A stretch of 64,000 bases of DNA from Sphingomonas sp. (GTDB lineage: Bacteria; Pseudomonadota; Alphaproteobacteria; Sphingomonadales; Sphingomonadaceae). A program made the translations under genes and the position numbers. The notes under the pieces were generated by a model. The model saw only the letters and a list, made by a program, of their open reading frames with translations, searched no databases and had not been told where the DNA came from. The stretch spans positions 62,001-126,000 of the forward strand of contig JAFOMG010000017.1 of assembly GCA_017418975.1 (NCBI GenBank), written 5' to 3'. The stretch's first letter is position 1, and the number at the start of each line of letters is the position of its first letter. Positions 16,597 through 24,395 of the stretch are shown here, piece by piece.

Positions 16597-19338
16597 ATGA
16601 ATCTACGTCTTGAGTTCCTGATCGGCACTGCGCTCACCTGCGTGGCGATGCCTGCCTTCGCGCAGGATGCCGTGCCGTCGCAGCGTGAAGACGGCGCAAG
16701 CGGCGAGATCGTCGTCAACGGTATCCGCAAGAGCCTTCAGGACGCGATCGAGACCAAGCGGCGCGCCGACTCCATCGTCGACGTGATCAGCGCCGAGGAT
16801 GTCGGCAAGCTGGCCGACAGCAACGTCGCGGAATCGCTCGCTCGCCTGCCCGGCGTGACCGTCGACCACCAGTTCGGCGAGGGCGAGCAGCTGTCGATCG
16901 CGGGCGTGGAGCCGGCACTGAACCGGCTGACCATCGATGGCCATTCCGTCGCCTCCGCCGATTGGGGCGGCAACCCGTCCGATCGCTCCAGCCGTTCGTT
17001 CAACTACTCGCTGCTCTCGCCCACCATCATCAGCCAGGCCGTGGTCTACAAGACGCCCGAGGCGCGCCTCCAGGAGGGCGCGATCGGCGCCAGCGTGGAT
17101 ATCGTCACGCGCAAGCCGCTGGATCTCCAGCCGAACACCGTGGCGGTGACGGGCGGCGGCGAATATAATAGCCGGGCGAAGCGCGGCAGCTTCCGCGGCT
17201 CGGCGCTGTACAGCTGGCACAATGACAGCGGCACCATCGGTTTCCTGGGCGCGGTCAACTATGACAAGGAGCAGCTCAGCCGGGCAGGTTCCGCAGTCTA
17301 TTGGTACCGCACCGGCGACGCGCTCCTCGAGCGCTATGCCCGCGACGGCTCCGGCAACATCATCTACGGCGCGGACGGCCGGGTGCCCGGCGGCCCGACG
17401 CTGAACGGCCAGCTGCCTAACGCGGCGATGATCGCCGAGTTCAGCAAGGCGCGCGTGGCGTCGTTCCTCGCCCGCGAATTCTTCCGTCAGGAGCGCGAGC
17501 GCATCGGCTTCTCCGGCGCGCTCCAGGTGCGCCCCGCCGACAATCTGACGCTCACCGCGACCGGCCTCGTCATTCGCGGCAACTACGACAACCTGTCGAA
17601 CTCCGAATATACCTATGGCTATGAAGGGTCGCTCCTGCAGAGCGCGACCTATGCGAACGGGATGGTGACCTCGGCGACCTTCGCCGGCATCACCGGCAAT
17701 GGCGCCACCGGCCAGCTCGACACCAATTTCCGCCGGACCCGCGTCAAGAACGACTCGCTTGCGCTGATGTTCGACTGGAAGCCGGGCGGGTGGGAGATCT
17801 CGGGGAATTTCGGCGCGACCCGTGCTTCGGGCGGCAAGGATCCCGAATATCTGCTCGACTTCCGCACGCGGCAGGGCTTCACCTCGGGCACCAACGGCAA
17901 GAATACCTATGTCAACTGGCAGTTCCCGGCGAGCGACGCGACGCGCTGGCTGAGCAACTTCACCGCGCTCGGCGGCGAGAACCAGAGCGAGCCCGCGGTG
18001 CTCGCGGCCAATGGCGGCAGGCCGTTCTTCGGCCGTCAGATCGGCGGCATCACCTTCGCCGAGAAGACGCGTGACGCGGAGATCTTCGGCCAGGCGGACA
18101 TCGCGCGCAATGTCAGCCTGGGGCCGATCAACCGCATCCTGTTCGGCGCTCGCTACGTCAGCCACACCAACAGCAGCACCACCCTTGGCGGCGCCGCGTT
18201 CACCAACCAGAACTTCACGCTCGCCGATCTGAACCCCTATGTCCTCGACGCCGATCTGTACAACGGCCTGGGCGTGAGCGGGAACGGCACGCCCTATGCC
18301 ACGCTCGACAGCGACGCGATCCGGCGGACGCTGGAGAAATACGGCACGATCAACGTGAACCGCGGCCTCGCCAAGGACCGGTATTTCCGCGTGAAGGAGA
18401 ACATCCTCTCCGGCTATGTGCAGGCCAATTTCGAGGCGGGCCGCTTCCGGGGCAATATCGGCGGCCGCTATGTCTTCACGCGCGACCGCTCGCAATTCTA
18501 CGTGCAGAGCGGCGGCATCTTCGCGCCGACCACCGTCACCACCGACGACAACCGCTTCCTGCCGGCGGCCAATCTGATCTTCCAGGCCGGCGACAACGTC
18601 ATGCTCCGCGGATCGGCCGCGAAGGTGATCGCGCGCCCGCGCTATTCGGACCTCGCCGGCTCGCTCTCGCTCGACGACACCACGCGCAGCGGCAGCGGGG
18701 GCAACCCGAACCTGAAGCCCTATGCGGCGACCAATTTCGGCCTGTCGGCGGAATGGTATTTCGCGCGCGCGAGCTATCTCTCCGCCGAGATCTTCTATCG
18801 CGACGTCTCGAACTATATCGGCAACGAGACGCAGGACGGTGTCCAGATGACCAACACCGTGACCGGCCGGACGCTGACCTATTCGATCTCGCGCCCCGTC
18901 AACGGCGGCAAGGCGAAGGTCACCGGTTTCTCGCTGACGGCCAACGCCAATCTGTTCTGGGGCTTCGGCATCCAGTCGAACTATACCTTCACCGATGCCG
19001 ATACGGGCCTGCCGACCGGCCTGCCGTTCCTCTCGCGCGACGTCTTCACGATCGTGCCCTATTTCGAGAAGGGTCCGTTCCAGGCCCGCGTCAGCTACAA
19101 TCGGCGTTCGAAATATTTCTACCGCTTCGGCCGGCAGCAGTCGCAGGACTATACCGATGGCTATCGCCAGCTCGACGCTTCGGTCTCGGTCAACCTCACG
19201 GACAAGCTGCAGGTCAGCGCCTCGGCGTCGAACCTGCTCGACGAAACCTATTATCAGTATAGCTCGGATCCGAAGTTCCCGACGGCGGTGTACAAGAATG
19301 GTCGCGTGTATTCGCTGAGTGCGTCGTTGCGCATGTAG
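16597..19338 (+). CDS. TonB-dependent outer-membrane receptor (glycan/GlcNAc locus)
   Basis: A 913-residue receptor. A Sec signal peptide ends near AMPAFAQDA (residue 23). A TonB-box-like stretch GEIVVNGIRKSL is followed by the plug domain (about 40-165) with DVISAEDVGKLADSNVAESLARLPGV and KTPEARLQEGAIGASVDI. The 22-strand barrel makes up the remainder and closes with a terminal aromatic-rich strand ending SASLRM. It belongs to the Caulobacter/Sphingomonas type of receptor, which takes oligosaccharides through the outer membrane with TonB-ExbBD energy. It is divergent from the nag operon and followed, after a terminator at 19433-19463, by the glycosidase operon. The ligand, perhaps GlcNAc-containing glycans, is inferred from position. 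Confidence 0.92.
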   Translation: MNLRLEFLIGTALTCVAMPAFAQDAVPSQREDGASGEIVVNGIRKSLQDAIETKRRADSIVDVISAEDVGKLADSNVAESLARLPGVTVDHQFGEGEQLSIAGVEPALNRLTIDGHSVASADWGGNPSDRSSRSFNYSLLSPTIISQAVVYKTPEARLQEGAIGASVDIVTRKPLDLQPNTVAVTGGGEYNSRAKRGSFRGSALYSWHNDSGTIGFLGAVNYDKEQLSRAGSAVYWYRTGDALLERYARDGSGNIIYGADGRVPGGPTLNGQLPNAAMIAEFSKARVASFLAREFFRQERERIGFSGALQVRPADNLTLTATGLVIRGNYDNLSNSEYTYGYEGSLLQSATYANGMVTSATFAGITGNGATGQLDTNFRRTRVKNDSLALMFDWKPGGWEISGNFGATRASGGKDPEYLLDFRTRQGFTSGTNGKNTYVNWQFPASDATRWLSNFTALGGENQSEPAVLAANGGRPFFGRQIGGITFAEKTRDAEIFGQADIARNVSLGPINRILFGARYVSHTNSSTTLGGAAFTNQNFTLADLNPYVLDADLYNGLGVSGNGTPYATLDSDAIRRTLEKYGTINVNRGLAKDRYFRVKENILSGYVQANFEAGRFRGNIGGRYVFTRDRSQFYVQSGGIFAPTTVTTDDNRFLPAANLIFQAGDNVMLRGSAAKVIARPRYSDLAGSLSLDDTTRSGSGGNPNLKPYAATNFGLSAEWYFARASYLSAEIFYRDVSNYIGNETQDGVQMTNTVTGRTLTYSISRPVNGGKAKVTGFSLTANANLFWGFGIQSNYTFTDADTGLPTGLPFLSRDVFTIVPYFEKGPFQARVSYNRRSKYFYRFGRQQSQDYTDGYRQLDASVSVNLTDKLQVSASASNLLDETYYQYSSDPKFPTAVYKNGRVYSLSASLRM

Positions 19339-19432
19339 TCGCGTTCCGGGCGCGGCGGCGTCTCGTTGCCGTGCCCCGTTACTTGAGTGTTCCCTGATGC
19401 CGGTGTCTCTCCTGTTCTGGCATTCAAACCTC

Positions 19433-19463
19433 GCCGCCCGCGGTACGCTGCGGGCGGCTTTTT
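19433..19463 (+). terminator. Intrinsic terminator after the TonB receptor gene
   Basis: GCCGCCCGC and GCGGGCGGC form a perfect 9-bp stem around an 8-nt loop, followed directly by TTTTT. It lies 95 bp after the receptor stop and 56 bp before the GH20 start, so it could dampen read-through into the glycosidase genes. Confidence 0.85.
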
Positions 19464-19518
19464 GTGCGCTTCGGCGCTCTGCGAATCCCGACGTAGCCGC
19501 AGGAAAGGATGTTCCCCG

Positions 19519-21828
19519 ATGAATGAACGCCGCCGTACCGGACTGATCCTGCTCGCGTCGCTGGTGCTCGGCATGCCGGGCGTGGCGGCTGGGGACCCCC
19601 TGCCGCTGGTACCGCTGCCGGCATCGGTCGTTCCCGCCAGGGGGAGCTTCACGCTGGGCCCGGATACGCGGATCGGGACGGAGCCGGGCGATCGGGGAGC
19701 GGCGTCCGCCGCGCGCCTGCTCGCCGCGCAGCTGAAGCTGGTGCGCGGGATCGCGCTGGTCCAGGCCGACGGCAAGGCGGCGGTGCGCTTCGTCCGCGAC
19801 CGGCGGATAAAGGGGAAGGAAGCCTATCGGCTGAGCGTGGATGCGGGCGGGATCACCATTGCCGCATCGGGCGATGCGGGCCTGGTCTGGGGCGCGATGA
19901 CCCTGGCCCAGCTGGCGAGCCCGGACGGGCGCTTCGGCCAGCCCGCCACCATTTCCGGCGTGGTGATCGAGGATAGTCCGCGCTTCGCCTGGCGCGGGTT
20001 GATGGTGGACGTCGCCCGCCATTTCCAGCCGATCGAGGAACTCTACACCATCGTCGACCAGATGGCGGCGGTGAAGCTCAACACGCTGCACCTGCACCTG
20101 ACCGACGATCAGGGCTGGCGCTTCGAAGTGAAGCGCTATCCCAGGCTCACCCAGGTCGGGGCATGGCGGCTGCCGCCCTCCGCCGGTGGCCCGGTGGGGA
20201 ACCCGGTCGGCGGTTTCTACAGCCAGGCGCAATTGAAGGCGCTCGTCGCCCATGCCGCGGAGCGCGGCATCACGATCGTGCCGGAAATCGATCTGCCGGG
20301 GCATGCCCAGGCGCTGGTGGCCGCCTATCCCGAATTCGGCGTGTTCGGCGACCGGCCGCCGGTGAGCCATGACTGGGGCGTCAATCCCTATCTGCTCAAT
20401 CCGGGCCCGGAAGGCGTTGCGTTCGTCAAGACGGTGCTCGACGAGCTCATGGCGGTCTTCCCCGGGACCTATATCCATCTCGGGGGAGACGAGGCCGTCA
20501 AGGACCAGTGGCAGCGCAGCCCCGCGGTGCAGGCGCAGATCGCGGCGCTCGGCCTGAAGGACGAGAATGGCTTGCAGAGCTGGCTGATCGACCAGTTCGG
20601 CGCCTATCTCGCGAGCAAGGGGCGGCGGCTGATCGGCTGGGACGAGATATTGGAGGGGGGGCTGCCGCCTTCCGCCTCGATCATGTCCTGGCGGGGCGAG
20701 AAAGGGGCGGTGGAGGCCGCCAATGCCGGCCATGACGTCGTGCTGTCGCCCGCGCCGATCCTCTATCTGGACAGTCTGCAGAGCGACCGTGGCGACGAGC
20801 CGCCTGGCCGGATCACGATCCAGTCGCTCGAGACGGTCTATGCCTATGAGCCGCTGCCCGCCGGGATCGCTGCGGACAAGGCGCGCCATGTGCTGGGCGC
20901 CCAGGGCAACGCGTGGAGCGAATATCTGGTGACGCCCTATCAGGTGCAGCACATGCTGTTCCCGCGCGCGGCCGCGATCGCGGAAATGGGCTGGACTCCC
21001 AGGCAGCGGCGCGATTTCGCGGATTTCGTGCCGCGCGTCGATGCGCAGATGGCGCGTTGGCGCCGTGGCGGAGTGGAAGTCGCGGACAGCGGCTTCGCGA
21101 TCGGCTTCAAGCTCGACGGCACGCGCGGAGCGGCGCTGCGCGAGGGCAGGGCCAGGCTCTCGCTGGCGAGCCAGATCGGGTACGGCACGATCCGCTACAC
21201 GATCGACGGCAGCGAACCGCAGGCCTCGTCGTCGGCCTATGCCCAGCCGCTCGACATCGCGTTCGGCACGACGATCCGCGCGGCCGGGTTCCGCGCGGAC
21301 GGCACGCCGACCGCGGCGCCGCGCAGCTTCGAGGTGACGCGTTCCGCGCTGCTCGCCCGGTCCGCGTCCGAGATGGTCGCCTGTCCCAAGGGCGCGCTCG
21401 GGCTGCGCGTGCCGCTTGCTTCCGAGGCGACGGCCAACCAGCCGGCATTCAACGTGAACCTGTTCGACACCTGCACGGCCTATCCCGCGGCGCCGCTCGA
21501 CATCGCGCGCGGCTTCGTCGTCGATGTCGCGCGCCTGCCGCGCCATTACGGCCTGGCCCATGACTTCAAGGCAGTGCGCGCGCATTATAACGTGACGCCT
21601 TTCGGAGAGCTCGTGGTGCAGGTCGGATGCACGGACAAGGATGCGAAGCCGGTGGTCGCGGCGACGTTCCCGCTCCCGGATCCGGGCACGGCGCCGCAGC
21701 GCCTCACCTTTCGCGGCGCGCTACCGAAGGGGGCAGGCGATCGCGACATCTGCTTCCAGTTCACCGCGCCGACTTCCGGCCCCTTCTATGCCGTCGAGAA
21801 GGCGCAACTGGCGGAGCAGGGCGAATGA
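19519..21828 (+). CDS. GH20 beta-N-acetylhexosaminidase
   Basis: A 769-residue exported enzyme. A Sec signal peptide (MNERRRTG plus hydrophobic core, cut near residue 24) precedes a GH20b-type N-domain (to about 150). The catalytic GH20 barrel (about 155-510) has HLHLTDDQGWRFEVKRYP, EIDLPGHAQA and the catalytic Asp324-Glu325 pair in HLGGDEAVKDQW. A chitobiase-like C-terminal domain (IRYTIDGSEPQ, about 555-615) and a further beta-rich module follow. It removes terminal beta-GlcNAc (or GalNAc), as on antennae of complex N-glycans. AAGGA precedes the chosen ATG, whereas upstream in-frame codons would disrupt the signal peptide. It opens a run of genes joined by ATGA overlaps up to the GH92 gene. 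Confidence 0.93.
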   Translation: MNERRRTGLILLASLVLGMPGVAAGDPLPLVPLPASVVPARGSFTLGPDTRIGTEPGDRGAASAARLLAAQLKLVRGIALVQADGKAAVRFVRDRRIKGKEAYRLSVDAGGITIAASGDAGLVWGAMTLAQLASPDGRFGQPATISGVVIEDSPRFAWRGLMVDVARHFQPIEELYTIVDQMAAVKLNTLHLHLTDDQGWRFEVKRYPRLTQVGAWRLPPSAGGPVGNPVGGFYSQAQLKALVAHAAERGITIVPEIDLPGHAQALVAAYPEFGVFGDRPPVSHDWGVNPYLLNPGPEGVAFVKTVLDELMAVFPGTYIHLGGDEAVKDQWQRSPAVQAQIAALGLKDENGLQSWLIDQFGAYLASKGRRLIGWDEILEGGLPPSASIMSWRGEKGAVEAANAGHDVVLSPAPILYLDSLQSDRGDEPPGRITIQSLETVYAYEPLPAGIAADKARHVLGAQGNAWSEYLVTPYQVQHMLFPRAAAIAEMGWTPRQRRDFADFVPRVDAQMARWRRGGVEVADSGFAIGFKLDGTRGAALREGRARLSLASQIGYGTIRYTIDGSEPQASSSAYAQPLDIAFGTTIRAAGFRADGTPTAAPRSFEVTRSALLARSASEMVACPKGALGLRVPLASEATANQPAFNVNLFDTCTAYPAAPLDIARGFVVDVARLPRHYGLAHDFKAVRAHYNVTPFGELVVQVGCTDKDAKPVVAATFPLPDPGTAPQRLTFRGALPKGAGDRDICFQFTAPTSGPFYAVEKAQLAEQGE

Positions 21829-24395
21829 AGTGGCTCGCCGCGCTCCTGCTCCTGCTGCTCCCGGCGGGAGCGTTCGCCGCGCCGAAGGCGGTGACACGGC
21901 TCGACACCGGCTGGCAGGTGCGGATAGCGCCGTCGGACAAGGCCGCCGCGGCGGCGCATCCGCGCGCGGCCCGCTGGATCCCCGCCACGGTGCCCGGCAG
22001 CGTGCAGCAGGACCTGATCGCCGCCGGGCTGGTGCCCGATCCCTATCGGGGCACCAATGAGGGCGCGATCCAATGGGCCGGCCTGACCGATTGGGAATGG
22101 AAGCGGACCCTGGCGGTAACGCCGGCGATGCTCGCGGCCGGCCATCTCGACCTGGTATTCGACGGGCTCGACACCTTTGCCGAGGTGCGGGTCAACGGCA
22201 TGCTGCTGCTCGCGGCGGACAATGCCCATCGCCGCTGGCGCGCCGACGCCAGGCCGCTCCTGCGCGCCGGCGACAACGAGATCACCGTGCTGGTCGCCTC
22301 GCCGATACGGCGGCTCCAGCCGATGGTGCTGGCCGAGGCGCATCCGCTCCCCGGCGAATATGACAGCGCGTTCGGCGACGAGCCGAAGGGGCGCCAGACC
22401 TCGCCCTATGTCCGCAAGCCCAAATATCAATATGGCTGGGATTGGGCGCCGCGCATCGTGACCGCCGGCATCTGGCGGGACGTGCGGCTCGAGCAATGGG
22501 ATGCCGCCCGGATCGATCGCCTCCGGGTGGAGCAGGAAGCGCTTTCCGATGCCGAGGCGCGCCTGCTGGTGCGCCTCGAGGTGGTCGCGGGAACCCCGGG
22601 CGCCCGGCGAGTGCGGCTGGTGGTGACGACGCCGGCGGGCGAAACCCTGGTCGTCGATCGCGCCGTCGTCCTGGCGCCGGGCCGGAATCTGGTCTCCGTC
22701 CCGGTTTTGCTCGCCGATCCGAAGCGCTGGCAGCCGGCCGGTTATGGCGATCAGCCGCTCTACCGGGTCGAAGCGGAGCTGGAAGGCGCGGACCGTGCCG
22801 CCACCCGCATCGGCCTGCGCACCGTCGAGCTGCTGCGCGACGGCGGCGCCTTCGGCTTTCGCATCAACGGGATTCCGGTCTTCGCCAAGGGCGCCAACCT
22901 CATCCCGTTCGACAATTTCCCGGCCCGGGTATCGGCCGGGACGATGCGGTCGATGCTTGCCGATGCGCGGGCGGCCAACATGAACATGATCCGCATCTGG
23001 GGCGGCGGCTATTATCTCGACGACGCCTTTTACGACGCCGCGGACGAGCTCGGGATTCTCGTCTGGCAGGACTTTATGTTCGGGGGCGCGGTGACGCCGC
23101 CCGACGCCGCTTTCCGGGACAGCGTGGCGAGCGAGGCCGATGAGCAAGTGGCCCGGCTGGCCAATCATGCCTCGATCGTCCTCTGGGCGGGCAACAACGA
23201 AGTGCTGTCGGGCTGGGAGAACTGGTCGGACCGCAAGGCCTTCAAACAGGCTGTCGGCCCCGAGGAGCGCGAGCGGATCGGCGTCGGCATGGCGGTGCTG
23301 TTCGACCGGGTGCTGCGCGACGCGGTGACGCGCAACGCGCCGGGGATTCCCTATTGGCCGGGCTCGCCCTCGACCGATTACCGGGGGCCCGTCGACACCG
23401 ATGCGAGCGGGGACCGGCATTTCTGGGACGTCTGGTCCGGTTCCAAACCGGTCGAGCGCTATCTCGATTCCTGTCCGCGCTTCATGTCGGAATATGGCTT
23501 CCAGGCCATGCCCGGCCTTGCGACGATCCGCGAATTCGCCGGCGAGGGGCCGCTCGCGCCCGACAGCCCGGTCCTCAAGGCGCACCAGAAATTCCTGGCG
23601 GGCGAGGGCAATGCCCGGCTGCAATTCTATATCGACCAGCGCCTGCGCCCCGCGCGCGACTTCGCCGATTTCGTCTATCTCAGCCAGGTGAACCAGGCCC
23701 AGGCGATCGAGATGGCGGCGCTGCACCATCGGGCTTGCCGCCCGGTGACGATGGGGTCGCTCTATTGGCAGCTCAACGACAGCTGGCCGGCGATCTCCTG
23801 GTCGAGCATCGACCATGCCGGCCGGTGGAAGCTGCTGCATTTCGCCGCGCGGCGCTTCTTCGCGCCCCAGGCGATCGTGGCGGAGCACAAGGATGCGGTG
23901 ACGCGCGTCACCCTGGTTTCGGACGCGACCGCGCCGATCGCGGCGCGCTGGCGGGTGCGCGCGATGACGATGGACGGGCAGCCGCTCGGGGAGCGGGCCG
24001 CCGAGATCAGCCTGCCGCCGCTGGCCGCGACCGAAGTCGCGCGTATCGACGATGCGGCCCTGTTCCGCGATGCGCCGGCCCGGGCCAGCTTCGCGGTGGC
24101 CGAGCTGCTGATCGGCGGGCAGGTCGTGCACCGCATCATCGTCGAGCGCGCGCCGCCCGGGGAGATGGCCTATCCCGCGCCGGGCCTGCGCGCGGCCTGG
24201 AAGGGGGACAGCGTGACTCTTTCGGCTACCGGGCTGGCCCGCGCGGTGATGCTCGATTTCGGCACGCTCGCGGCCCGGCCGAGCGACAATGGCTTCGACC
24301 TGCTTCCGGGCGAGAGCGTGACCGTCACCATCGCGTCCGAGGCCAGCCGTGCGGCGCTGGTGCGCGCGCTGACCCTGAGGAGCCTCGCGCGATGA
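21825..24395 (+). CDS. GH2 beta-mannosidase, exported
   Basis: An 856-residue enzyme with a clear Sec signal peptide (MKWLAALLLLLLPAGAFAA). Domain order is that of GH2 beta-mannosidases: N-terminal sugar-binding domain with VPGSVQQDLIAAGLVPDPY and LTDWEWKR, the YGWDWAPRIV block, an Ig-like domain, and a TIM barrel with acid/base Glu459 in WAGNNEVLSGWENW and nucleophile Glu556 in RFMSEYGFQ. The GSLYWQLNDSWPAISWSS motif is typical of this subgroup. It hydrolyses Man-beta-1,4-GlcNAc, the core linkage of N-glycans, here in the periplasm. The ATG lies in the ATGA overlap with GH20. A second beta-mannosidase without signal peptide is at 55874. Confidence 0.92.
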   Translation: MKWLAALLLLLLPAGAFAAPKAVTRLDTGWQVRIAPSDKAAAAAHPRAARWIPATVPGSVQQDLIAAGLVPDPYRGTNEGAIQWAGLTDWEWKRTLAVTPAMLAAGHLDLVFDGLDTFAEVRVNGMLLLAADNAHRRWRADARPLLRAGDNEITVLVASPIRRLQPMVLAEAHPLPGEYDSAFGDEPKGRQTSPYVRKPKYQYGWDWAPRIVTAGIWRDVRLEQWDAARIDRLRVEQEALSDAEARLLVRLEVVAGTPGARRVRLVVTTPAGETLVVDRAVVLAPGRNLVSVPVLLADPKRWQPAGYGDQPLYRVEAELEGADRAATRIGLRTVELLRDGGAFGFRINGIPVFAKGANLIPFDNFPARVSAGTMRSMLADARAANMNMIRIWGGGYYLDDAFYDAADELGILVWQDFMFGGAVTPPDAAFRDSVASEADEQVARLANHASIVLWAGNNEVLSGWENWSDRKAFKQAVGPEERERIGVGMAVLFDRVLRDAVTRNAPGIPYWPGSPSTDYRGPVDTDASGDRHFWDVWSGSKPVERYLDSCPRFMSEYGFQAMPGLATIREFAGEGPLAPDSPVLKAHQKFLAGEGNARLQFYIDQRLRPARDFADFVYLSQVNQAQAIEMAALHHRACRPVTMGSLYWQLNDSWPAISWSSIDHAGRWKLLHFAARRFFAPQAIVAEHKDAVTRVTLVSDATAPIAARWRVRAMTMDGQPLGERAAEISLPPLAATEVARIDDAALFRDAPARASFAVAELLIGGQVVHRIIVERAPPGEMAYPAPGLRAAWKGDSVTLSATGLARAVMLDFGTLAARPSDNGFDLLPGESVTVTIASEASRAALVRALTLRSLAR

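Noticed and set aside
16603..21585. Very long antisense frame across the TonB receptor and GH20
   Set aside because: It spans two well-supported genes on the opposite strand, and its translation is an Arg/Ala/Gly-rich sequence without domains.
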